Shown here: positions 32,961 through 44,234 of the stretch, in pieces | How positions within the stretch are numbered: position 1 is the first letter of the stretch | Layout of the letters: each line of letters opens with the position of its first letter | Assembly: GCA_032207245.1 (NCBI GenBank) | Contig: CM063510.1 | Location: forward strand, 155,700,948-155,764,947 | Origin: Pardosa pseudoannulata | Taxonomy: Eukaryota > Arthropoda > Arachnida > Araneae > Lycosidae | Direction of reading: 5' to 3' | Length of the DNA stretch: 64,000 nucleotides | Position numbers and translations under genes: made by a program | Notes under the pieces: model-generated | What the model was told of the DNA's origin: nothing | Seen by the model: the letters and a program-made list of their open reading frames with translations, nothing else | The model's database searches: none

Positions 32961-33302
32961 GTGACATACGAGCGTAGTTTTAAACAGAGTGCTGACTTTC
33001 TTACCAGTGCAAAATCAGACACACAATCATTTAAAACATAAATAGAATAATTTAAAAAAAAATTTTTCGAGCAATGCTCTTCTAGATATTGCTTTATACA
33101 TTCAGACGTTTGTTAAATATTTTTGATTTAAAGATTTTGAGTTCTACTGACTATGATGCAAAGCTGTTAATTAGTTAGGTCAAAACAAAATCGCATAAAA
33201 GATAACAGTAATTTGCTTATAAAGTTTTCACTATTTCTTTAAACTTCATAGAAAAAAAAAAAATAGTGAGCATGTAATAATATAACTTACTGCATAAAAA
33301 TT

Positions 33303-33415
33303 AAAGGTTTATATTTATTTTGCAATATATATACACACACACATACATATACTTTTACAAATTCTTATAGAAAAAAACTGATTAAGAATTAACATGCAAA
33401 ATAAATATAAACCTT
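33303..33415. repeat. 22-bp perfect inverted repeat
   Basis: AAAGGTTTATATTTATTTTG (plus CA) at 33303-33324 is mirrored exactly at 33394-33415, with about 69 bp between. It lies in the tail of the hAT relic. Confidence 0.8.
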
Positions 33416-33433
33416 TATAAATTAATTGGTATG

Positions 33434-33437
<4 letters not shown>

Positions 33438-33479
<42 letters not shown>

Positions 33480-33531
33480 TATGTATCTCTCTCTATATAT
33501 ATACATATAGAGATACATATGTATGTATGTA

Positions 33532-33585
<54 letters not shown>
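33438..33585. repeat. TA-rich microsatellite between two hAT-like ends
   Basis: (TA)n with inner CA, TG and CT steps. On its left it abuts GGTATGTCTG, the right tip of one hAT-like copy, and on its right CAGACATACC, the left tip of another. Confidence 0.9.
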
Positions 33586-33589
<4 letters not shown>

Positions 33590-34146
33590 CATACCAATTC
33601 CGGAGAAATGAGAGAAATTGATAACTCCGTAAAACTCTTCAGAATGCTCCGGAAAAAAACAAATATTTTGAACAACTAAAATATCACCATTCAGCAAACA
33701 AATACAAAGACTTGTCAAAAATAAGGTTGAATATAACACACTATCCAGATAGTAATGCTGTATATGAAAGTGTTTTCAAATTTTGTAGATGAATTCTAAA
33801 ATTCCAGATGACAGAAAAAGTTAAATATTTTAATCAAGGTCAATGCTGCTGCAAGAAAAACTTTCTTGAAAAAGTTGTTAAAGCTAAAAAAAAAAAAAGG
33901 TACTTTTACATTATTAAATGTATAAACTAAAATTTATCTTCTATAATATACTACTGTGTGTTTATTTTTAATTTAATGTGCCCCATTTTAATGTAGAAAC
34001 GAATAAAATATGTCATTATGTACAATTTGTTTGGGTTGTTTTGTTTGTCATGAATGTAAATAGCATACACGTGTACTTTGTGGGTAGTATGTTAAATTTT
34101 AAAACCACGCTGTTGCTCATGACAGAGGTCTCTAAATGTTGGCATG

Positions 34147-34150
<4 letters not shown>
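33586..34150 (+). mobile_element. hAT-like element, CAGACATRCCAA family, inserted in a TA tract
   Basis: Tips CAGACATACCAATTCCGGAG and, read inward from the right, CAGACATGCCAACATTTAGA. TATATATA sits on both sides, fitting an 8-bp duplication inside a (TA)n tract. A relative lies at 36236-36744. The interior keeps the word ATTTTAATCAAGGTCAATGC shared with that copy, in the position of a hAT C-terminal tail. Confidence 0.7.
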
Positions 34151-34198
<48 letters not shown>

Positions 34199-34308
34199 TA
34201 TATACACATATATATATATATATATATACCTCTCTATATATATATACACATATATATACACATATATATACATATATATATATACATACATATATATACA
34301 TATATATA

Positions 34309-34356
<48 letters not shown>

Positions 34357-34359
34357 TAT

Positions 34360-34430
<71 letters not shown>

Positions 34431-34436
34431 ACTACA
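34151..34436. repeat. Long TA/CA microsatellite
   Basis: About 290 bp of TA units interrupted by CA, CC and CT steps. It continues the TA tract on the right side of the hAT-like insertion. Confidence 0.95.
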
Positions 34437-34508
34437 TACATACATGTGAATGCATTTTCAATCTAGATTTTTAGCTTGCGCATTAGTATGTGTAATTGTA
34501 AGTTTGAT

Positions 34509-34570
34509 TTGGTGTGCGACGGTCTACTTTTTTGCCACACGCGGGGCAATAAGAACGAACAAGTGGAATT
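34509..34570 (-). mobile_element. SINE 3' fragment
   Basis: GATTTGGTGTGCGACGGTCT and ACTTTTTTGCCACACG correspond in reverse to the SINE end (AAAAAAGTAGACCGTAG...CCAAATC). The head is missing. Confidence 0.6.
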
Positions 34571-35429
34571 GTAAGATTTTTCAAAGTGAGTTGGCAACAC
34601 TATAATAAAACGAGGGCAGATATTTCTCGATTTTTAAAACGTTATTCATTTGTGAAATAAGAATTTTTTTTTTTCCTCTTGATGTTCTAGGTGTTTCATT
34701 CCAGCTGCCCACTTTCGAAATCGGCACTGGAAAAATATCTAGTAGTTTTTTTTTTATTATGATGAAAATGGATACGAATCATCATGAGAATGTTAAATGA
34801 ATATTTCAAGGTACCGATAACACATTCGTGTTAAATAATTTTTATTTTAAACTTTAGTAGTGCCAAAGTTGTGTGCCATCTACTTTCGAAAGACCAATAT
34901 TTTTGTTTAAATTGTGGCAATATTTTTTAAAACGTAAATATCGTAAATAAAAAAACTTCATCTTCCGGAGAAAGCTTCCTTGAAAAACAATTGGGCTAGG
35001 TTGGTTTTAATAACAACAGATATATGCGTATTATATATAAGAACATTTTTGATATCGGATGAAAGATAATGGGATTTTGTGAGTATATGCAAATTAGAGC
35101 ATTTTCTAGTATTTCTATACACATAAAGACAAACTGACTTAGCCCAAATGTTTTTCGGTTAGGGTTTTAAGTACAGCAAAATACCTTAAATTAAAGCAAA
35201 TTTCAATCCCGTAATAAAATTTTATTACACACAGACATACAAAGTACATACATACGTCTTATTCATACATCCATAGATTTGCAGACATACATAAATAGGT
35301 TCTAAAACGAATCAGTAACACTGTACATAATTTTAATGTATCTTGAAAAATGTATTTACAACCACATTGTGTCTTTTTATTTAACCTAAATTTTTACCAG
35401 TTTAGAATTACGGGTTAAGTAAAGGAGCA

Positions 35430-36235
35430 TATTTCAGTTACGCTTCAGAATTTACCAAACGGATTTAAATAAAAAAAATTGTATGAATAACTAAGGAAAT
35501 TTAAAATAAAATCATTGTGAAACGAGAGATAGTCTTTTATTTTTCTCTTGCAAAATTACGCACCTGGTAAACAAAATTCGAAAACAGTATGGCATGATCA
35601 GTTATTTATAAGATACCATTTTCTCGTCGATGTACAGATTTTTATGGTTTGGTTTGTTGTCGGTGTATGTCCACGGATCGAATATTTTCTTTATTTTTCT
35701 ATTAAATTTTGGTGATTTATTAGTAAGTTGCTCCATGATATCTTAACTTTACTATAAAAATATACAAGGCTTATTATTACATGTATATGCAATTTTGATA
35801 TAATTTTACTACATAAATATTTAAAATAGATTGCATTTCTGTCTGTCTGTAGGTTTGTAACAGAGGAGGGGAAGATATTTCAAATGTCCTCGCTACCCTT
35901 CTAAACATATTCTAGTATCATCAGTCTTTTCCACATCCCATTTTAGAACTTGACTTGTATCATATCAATTTCAAAATAAACTTAACTTGCATTATTACAG
36001 GATAACAGGAAAAGGTTGGTGTACGAAACTTAACTTTTATTTGGCAATTACTATACTAAAGTTGGTCAATACTTATAGAAATCTGTCAGAATTTTTCCCA
36101 TAGTGGTCAGTAGAATCGATTTGGTTTGGAGAGGAGAGCTATGTTCTACTGTTTTGCTACAGGAAAGCTAATGAGACCAGGACCTACTGCATAAAACCGA
36201 TTCGGAACTAGTAGAATCGGTATTTTCCAGCCTCA
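35430..36235. repeat. Dispersed repeat family D joined to family F (copy with SINE insertion)
   Basis: 35430-35630 matches family D (TTTACCAAACGGATTTAAAT, CAAAATTACGCACCTGG, AAAACAGTATGGCATGATCA). 35640-36235 matches family F (TGGTTTGGTTTGTTG, TATTTTTCTATTAAATT-like, CAATTTTGATATAATTTTAC, CAGTAGAATC...GTATTTTCCAG). A SINE interrupts its right end. Confidence 0.6.
36119..36209 (-). mobile_element. 5'-truncated SINE nested in family F repeat
   Basis: 91 bp, the 3' half of the SINE on the minus strand (GAATCGGTTTTATGCAGTAG, GTCCTGGTCTCATTAGC, end CCAAACCAAAT). It is flanked by the 10-bp duplication AGTAGAATCG at 36109-36118 and 36210-36219. It shows that truncated SINE copies insert with their own target duplications, and it marks the 3' end of the family. 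Confidence 0.85.
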
Positions 36236-36744
36236 CAGACATGCCAACTACTTCGAAGAAATGAGAAAATTCGATGACTCCGTAAACTTCTCAGATTTCT
36301 CCGGAAAATAACAAAACTTTTGAACAGCTAAAAGATTACTATTCAGCAATTAAATACAAAGTTTTGCAAAAAAATAATGCTGAATATAACTTTTTTTCAC
36401 ACAGTAATACTTCATGATAAAAGTTTCCATTGCTGTGCGGAAAAACCAAACTGAATGTAGATCAAATTTGAGTAGACAAACTCTAGAATCCTTAATCTTG
36501 AAAAATGGAAATATTTTAATCGGGGTCAACGTTGCTACGAGAAAAACGGTTTTGTTAAAGCTAAAAAAAAAAGCTACTTTTAAATGCATAAATTTTAATT
36601 TACCTTTTATAATTCACTACTGTGTAAATATTTTAAATTAGAAACCAATAAGATATGTGCTTATGTATAATTTGTAATTAGCATGTTAAAATTTCAAACC
36701 ACGCTGTTGCTCCGGACACAAGTGTCTGAATATTGGTATGTCTG
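36236..36744 (+). mobile_element. hAT-like element, CAGACATRCCAA family, second copy
   Basis: Tips CAGACATGCCAACTACTTCG and, inward from the right, CAGACATACCAATATTCAGA. The interior carries a hAT-like tail (VRKNQTECRSNLSRQTLESL at about 36440-36500, plus strand), so the element is a deletion derivative of a hAT transposon. The word ACCACGCTGTTGCTC near the right end is shared with 33586-34150. No clean 8-bp duplication. Confidence 0.65.
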
Positions 36745-37065
36745 GCATCAGACTTAACTTCCCTTAACCTCAGACTGTCTGCATATGATTTGAAAATACA
36801 TTTGTCTCGATAGGTCATTTTAGAACTGCGGTAAAGTTCGATTTTCAATATTGGCACGATTTTATTTACAGATGCATTATTCATATTCTTTAATGCCTTC
36901 TAATATCGTAGCTATCCGGTTCTTTAAATGAGTCTGTTATAAAATGATTTTAATATCTATATACTCACTCTGAAACTACCCATTTTTGTTGCTAGGTTCA
37001 TCTTCTTTAGGCTTAAGAGGATTCTAAATGATTTGGTGTAACTTAAATTAAATATCGTTATTATA

Positions 37066-37755
37066 AACCTGCCAACTTTTTAAATTCACACCAGTAAAAC
37101 TTTACGGTTAATAGCGGTTGGCTAATGAGTTGACGTTTAGTGACAATTGGAATTAATAAAAGTTAATTGTATATTTGCCTATCGCCGGAAAATTGTAACC
37201 ATTAAATTCTTTATACATTGATTTAAGTACAAACATTAATTAAATTTTTTTCAATTAAATTTGATTCAAGAGAGACGCAAAATTACCTTATTTCAAACAG
37301 AATATTTATCAGAAAAAAGAGATATTATACTGATTACTAATACTGATTTGATCACACTTATTGGAATTCAAATAAATAAAATTAATTTATTTTCATTTGT
37401 GTGGTTCTTTATTTTTAAATATCCATTACAATAATAACTTACACAAATATGCAATCAAAATACAATGTACAGTCGATGCCATATGCTGTGGTGTCTTGAG
37501 ACATGTAAAATGCATAATTATGCCAAAGTAGGATATTTTTTATCAGTTAGGCAAATTTCAGTTGAAATTAAAAAGGTTTTTCAATTTTCACAAGTTACTA
37601 AAGTAAAAAATCAATTGTCTTTTTTTTTTTTTTTTTTTTTTAACTTTCGGTTTTATTTGCACAGTACCAAAATTCGTAAACATTCTTCGTGTATTCGTTA
37701 AACCAAATCAAAAACCGTAAACTTTACGAATAATCCGAAAAAGTTGGCAGGCATG
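37066..37755. mobile_element. hAT-like element with CCTGCCAACTTTTT ends
   Basis: The left end CCTGCCAACTTTTTAAATTC and the right end read inward, CCTGCCAACTTTTTCGGATT, share 14 identical bases. Inner words AAAACTTTACGG and GTAAAGTTTACGG pair too. The flanks hold TATTATAA and TATTATAT within a few bases of the ends, but exact tips are unclear. Confidence 0.6.
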
Positions 37756-38068
37756 CTATTATATTTTGCATCGTTGTTGAACTGAGGGTGGTATTTGTTA
37801 AGTAAAATGTGACACAATTTTGTGAAGTTCAGTCGATACAATATAAAGTGCACGAAAAATATCAAGCAAGATCAGTAAACATTAACTTGGAGTCAACTAT
37901 GAAATTATTAACATTAACGCTCAAATTGCTTTAAACAACTGTAAGGTATTTTTACAATTAATGTAAAAGATCCACATAATTCGCAGATTACATTTAAGCT
38001 TTAAATTTTCCAAGAAGAGTTCGTGTGGGGAAAGAAATAGCAGAAGTTTAGTATATACCAAAATTAAA

Positions 38069-38689
38069 AAAGGGTCTGTAAAGTCAGTATTTTTCTGATA
38101 GGTTAGTATTAGTTAGTTCAGAATTTAGTTAGTAAATTAGTGTTTTCGGTGAACAATTATATTTTTTTCATGGGTTGGAGTTTATTTGAATATTTTAATT
38201 TTGCTTTATTATTCTAAAATTATTATGAAATACGGGTAAGCTACAGAAAATGTGTAGGAAAAGCTAAGAAATTTTTTTAATATGTGTATGTGGGAGGAGA
38301 GATATGCAATTTTTCATGGATATGTAGATTTTTGTAGACGTTTGTCAGCGAAAGGAATGTTTTCCTTATTTTGTTATTTATTTAATTTTGGCTATTAGTA
38401 AGTTGCTTTATAACATCTTAACTGTCCTATAAAAATATAAAAGGATTATTATTAAATGCATATCCAATATGTAGTATGAAATTTTAATATAACTTTACTG
38501 CATATTATACTAAATATATATATTGTGCTTCTGTCTAAATTTGCGTATTCATGTGAGAAGGGAATTTATTTGAAATATTCTCCACCCTTCCAAATATATT
38601 TCAGTATTATCACTCTTGACCTCGTCACATCTTAGAACTTGACTTACGATCAAATTGATTCAAAAGTAAAATTAAAACTTGTATTACTG

Positions 38690-38727
<38 letters not shown>

Positions 38728-38835
38728 GTAGTTTACGAAAATTAACTTTTACTTGCAATCTGTTGTTAAGTTGGTCATAACTTTTAAAATTCTGTCAGTA
38801 TATTGTCAGTAAAATCAGCATTTTCGAGCGTCTCA
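38069..38835. repeat. Dispersed repeat family F, single copy
   Basis: Begins GTCTGTAAAGTCAGTATTTT and ends TATTGTCAGTAAAATCAGCA. It has the family order TTTGAATATTTTAATTTTGC, GGAAAAGCTAAGAAA, GGATATGTAGATTTTTG and CACATCTTAGAACTTGAC. A 29-base A run (38695-38723) lies near its right end. Confidence 0.65.
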
Positions 38836-39011
38836 CGAGCTTTTATTCCTGTATATGTGTATGGGTATACATTCAACATTCTATTGTTAGGGATTTCTTC
38901 CAATCTTGCCCAGTTTTTTCATTCGATTGTTTAGTGTGATCGAAATACTTTCTATTTTTCTTAACTCTATTGGTAGTGTTTGGATCAGGTTGTACTGGTT
39001 TCGCTAGCTTT

Positions 39012-39135
39012 CATGGCAGGGTTCCCACGGTTCTTAAAAGTCCTTAAGAACTCCTTAATTTTAGCTTTCATTTTTAAGGGCCCTTAAAGCTACTTAATTT
39101 TTGTCAAAGGTCCTTAAAAACTCCTTAATTTTTAA
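39012..39135 (+). mobile_element. hAT-like fragment, CAGGGTTCCCACGG family
   Basis: CAGGGTTCCCACGGTTCTTA followed by repeated CCTTAA(A/G)AACTCCTTAATT words. The same 120 bp occur at 45766. The far end is not found. Confidence 0.6.
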
Positions 39136-39476
39136 ATTGGAACGCAATCAATTTCTCCACCTACGAGATCCACAGTCTCATGTGATTTCCTATCAGTTTT
39201 CTTATATGATAAATATATAATCTTTCTTGTACTTATAAGGTTTAAAGTATAAAGTCAGCTTCTCTTTCCTAATAGCTAACAGTCATGCAGATTTTAATTA
39301 AACGAAGCATGGAAGATGGGGTTTGTAGATATTTCAGTTACTTATGGAAGTTTAATTTTCCTTGCATTGAATGTAATAGAAAAGTCTAAAACTTTCTTCT
39401 TTCCCAGGCAACGCCGGATATAATCAGCTAGTATGTATATATGTATAAATATATATATCAGTCATTTTTAAACCCT

Positions 39477-39835
39477 CTTTTTTTTTTTTTTCTCAAATTT
39501 TTTTTAGTTTGTTTTTTTTTTTAGTTTTTTCTGTTTTTTCTTATTTTTTTTTTGCATTTTTCTTATTCTTTTTTTCTTTATTTCTGTTTGTTTTTTCTGT
39601 CCTCTTTTCTTTCCTTACTTTTTCATTTCCTTATTCTTTTCTTTTCTTTCTTTATTTCTTGTTCCTTTCTTTTTTCTTCTTTATTTTTTTTCTTTCTTTA
39701 TTTTTTTCTTTTCTTTTTTTCTGTTCTTTTTTTTTTCTGTTTTTGGCCTTTCTTCTATGTATTATTTTTTTTCTTTTTTTCTTGTTTAGAACGGATGATT
39801 CACACGATTTTTTTTTTTCAAACAAAATTTTTTTT
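39477..39835 (+). repeat. Polypyrimidine (T-rich) tract, about 350 bp
   Basis: Almost every base on the plus strand is T or C, with short T runs broken by C and few A or G. Open frames across it (runs of Phe, Ser and Leu) are artefacts. Confidence 0.9.
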
Positions 39836-40990
39836 ATTCTTTTATTCGAATTGAATCAAAATGTAATCAAAAAGGTTTTTATGAAAAAATTTTTTGATTT
39901 TGAAAAAAAAATCAGAAATATATAATTTTCGTTTAAAAAAAAATAAATAATTTCTTTATTCTGTTTATTTATTATTCAAAATTTAAAAATATGTTTGTGA
40001 CTTCATCAGTTAATCATGTATTATTGTAATTCTATTTAAAGTTGTTTTTTTTTTTCATTTTCAAAAACATGTTTTTGGTTATTTTTAAATGGAATTAAAA
40101 TGTCAAAATGGCATTGTAGAATAATATTTTGTAAATTACAAAAAATAACAATAAAAATAATCAAAAAATATAAAAAAATAATAATAAAAACAAATTAATA
40201 AATCTGAAAATATAATTAGGTATTTCATTAGTATTAATTTGACAATTTAAAATAATTTTCATTGATGTTAGCAATGAAAGTACAATATTATTTTATTTTT
40301 GTAAATAAATTTATTGATGGAGGCATGAAAATTTTTTTTTTAATCAATTTAATATAGTATGGCAATTGTATTGTATATTTAAAATACATAAATAATTATA
40401 ATTAATAAATAATAAAATATATAATTTTGTAATAAAAATATTAACTAAAATTTTAACATTAATAATTACATTAAAAAACATTATTGCAAAAATCAATATT
40501 CATTTATAAATTTATAGTATAAAATTTTTTTTTTTACATTATATAGTATTTTTCAATTGAATTGAATATAATAAAAAAAAAAAATATATAAATATATTTA
40601 TTTTTTATTTGTAAAAAGTTACATCCCTGTAAAATAATTACATCAATTAACATTGCAAAAAATTTGCAAATGTATATTTCTTTTTAATTTTTTTTTTTTT
40701 TCATGGTTTTTCACCTTTAAAAATTTTTTATTTTTGTTTTTATTTAAAATTTACGCGTTTTAATGTAATGCAATGACATTTTAAAATTTTTTTTTTTTTC
40801 AGTTATATTCTACAGCCCCTATATTTCATTTATATTTCAACGTGTTTTAAAATCAGTTATATTTCTACGCAATTCAGGTATTTTCAGACATACAAATTTA
40901 GTTGCATGACAAGCTGTTAATTAAAGACATAGATTTACTGTAGCTTCCAGAAAATACCATACAGTCAGACAGAATGTTAGAGGTGTAACT
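39836..40990. other. Extremely AT-rich stretch, no feature seen
   Basis: Short A and T runs throughout. No open frame or repeat end recognised. Confidence 0.6.
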
Positions 40991-40999
40991 TCTTAAGTA

Positions 41000-41531
41000 C
41001 AGTAGAACCTCCGTATAACGAACCCTGTGGGACAACATCATATGGCGGTTGTAACGAATTGAAATAATAATAAAAATTGAGCAAAGAAATGATGCAACAA
41101 TACATACATACCACTTCTATTTATTTGTATTTCTATTACTGAATTTTTGAAAAAAGTCTTCGCATGTTTCATGTTCACTTGGGAAATTTTCATTATCACT
41201 GATTCCATATCCGTTAGATTTTGAAGGAAATCTCCAGAATTAAATTGTCCTTCAAAATATTGACGCAAGGCATTGGTTTCATTGAAAGCTTCATTTTCAT
41301 TCACTTTTTCAAAAGCTTAGACGATTTCTTCTCCGTCGTCGGAATCGAATTGAAGTTGCACTATAGTACAATAATTTTGAAATAGCTAAAATTGGCGGTC
41401 GTTCTAACGAAAAATAATACGCGTGGGGCCGTTGTAATGATTCAGAATTAACATTATTCCTATGGTAAAATAATTGGGATTTTTTAAGATGGTCGTTCTG
41501 ACGAAGGGGTCGTGAAAAAGAGGTTCTACTG
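41000..41531 (-). mobile_element. Tigger/pogo element, internally deleted
   Basis: Tips CAGTAGAACCTCCGTATAAC and, from the other side, CAGTAGAACCTCTTTTTCAC, with TA at 40998-40999 and 41532-41533. 532 bp, of which the left half encodes the end of the transposase on the minus strand. Confidence 0.88.
41065..41370 (-). pseudogene. C-terminal end of a Tigger-type transposase
   Basis: Minus strand: VQLQFDSDDGEEIV, a stop, AFEKVNENEAFNETNALRQY, FEGQFNSGDFLQNLTDMESV, IMKISQVNMKHAKTF. An acidic DSDDGEE stretch followed by the LRxYFE-like helical block is usual at the C-terminus of Tigger/jerky transposases. The catalytic DDE part is deleted. Confidence 0.75.
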
Positions 41532-42574
41532 TATTTCCACGGTTAAATGGAAATTGTATGAAAGCATTTGATCTGTTGCCTCATTGTAAAACATCAAAGT
41601 TTATTATTCCTTCAGATAACAAACCTTGTACCCGTAATTTTTTTTAAAGTTTTAAATCATTAAACATTTGTGGCAAGTAGTAAAATATCTGAATCGGGTG
41701 TAACTCGTAGAAATCTTCATTTTTTTTTTTGTAATAATTCCAACAATCTCTCTTAAAAAAAAAAAAAAAAACTGTTCTTTGGAGTTTAAAAATTGTTCTT
41801 TGTAAGTGGTAATGCAAAACAGATTTAAAGAATATTTAGTTAATTTTCTTTCATATCTGTAAAGAAGGAAGTAATTGAAGTTTCTTTAGAATTTCAATTT
41901 TTTAAAAGTTCAATTGGAGGGAAAAGGCGAAATAGTTGTTCATGCTATACAATGGTATATTGGTTTTCGTTCAAGTTACAGGAAATAGCCTTTCACAACC
42001 TCCCAAGAGTATAGTGCTACTGAGAGAGGCTTATAACTTAGTGAAGTTAACATTATTTTTCATAGGGCTTCGCCAAGAGCACAAAAAAGGGACAGTCGCA
42101 TAAATAAAAGGCGCGTAGGTGAGAGATCATATATATATATATATATATATACTCTTTATTTAATATTATTTCCAGCATATTCATATTTTGCATCTAAATT
42201 GCTAAATTACATTGGTTCTAAATTCCGAAATTTTTAGATTCCCACAGGAAAGTAATCATATCTTTCGATTGAAAAGTAGGCTTTTAAGAGAAGAAAGAGT
42301 GGCCCTTAGGTCTGTATCTGCCATACTGGATTCCTGTCGCTGCATGTTAATCTGTGGGAAAAATAAAAATCCCTCTGGTTTGCATTTTAAAAATTCCTTA
42401 AAAAGTTATATTACGTGATACAGCAAATCTTCTTGGATGCTATCTTTTTATTTTTTAAAAAACATCGATAATATATATTTAATATTTAACCATTTGCGGG
42501 AATATTTAGCATACTCTTTTTAAACGTAAATACATTTAACAAGCAAAAAAAGAGGAAAAGGTAACATCCTATAG

Positions 42575-43513
<939 letters not shown>

Positions 43514-43739
43514 TCCTAGAAGATAGGCTGTTCTATCTCGTGGTATAAGTTTTTAAAATAATTTTTAAAATGCGATCCATTTAGAGGGAATATTATTTTC
43601 TCCATAGGTTAACTTTCAATATCATTATTATTACCATTATCGGATAAACATATTAAGCATTGAATAGAATGATTTTATTTATTGAATAGAGTATTTAAGG
43701 CCAATAGGTGTTATTGCTTGAAGACCTTATTAAAGTCTT

Positions 43740-44232
43740 AAACTCTTGAAACTCAATACAAAATTAAATCTTTATACTACCCTTGTTAGACTTATCTTAT
43801 CGAAGGGTTGTGAGTGTCGGCCGCTAACTAAATCTATCGAAAACAAACTTTTAACTTTTGAAAGGAAAGTTCTCCGTAAAATCTTTGGTCTTGTTAGGGA
43901 AAATGATACTTGGATAGCCCTATACAATGAAATTTATAATAAATTTAAACGGCCTAAAATTTCGCAGGTCATCAAATCGTTTAGGTTAAGATGGCTAGGA
44001 CATATTTTCAGAAGTGATGATTTGAACCCAGTTAAGAAGGTAACTTTTAAAACTGTTGAGTGTTCCAGAAGAGGAAGACATCGAACTAGAAATTTGGACA
44101 GTGTTGAAGCAGATCTTAACAGTCCTAGGCATTAATCGCTGGCGGACCGTAGCGTCTAACCGAGGCAGGTAGAGGAATCTTGTGGACGGCCTTGGCCTGT
44201 GACAGGCTGTAGTGCATTTAAAGAAGAAGATA
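43740..44232 (+). mobile_element. LINE 3' fragment (non-LTR ORF2 C-terminus)
   Basis: Open from about 43746: TKLNLYTTLVRLILSKGCEC, LTKSIENKLLTFERKVLRKI, SFRLRWLGHIFRSDDLNPVK, then a shift near 44125 and LGINRWRTVASNRGR, NLVDGLGL. This is the same C-terminal region as in the LINE at 3677 but from a different family. It ends with AAG repeats (AAAGAAGAAGATAGG). No clear target duplication, and the 5' end is uncertain. Confidence 0.8.
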
Positions 44233-44234
44233 GG

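Noticed and set aside
33422..34474. Several long open frames rich in Tyr and Ile, here and at 1.7, 11.8, 31.4, 42.8 and 55.1 kb
   Set aside because: They are translations of TA and CA microsatellites in both strands and have no coding character.
39509..39925. 138-residue frame rich in Phe and Ser
   Set aside because: It is the translation of the polypyrimidine tract.
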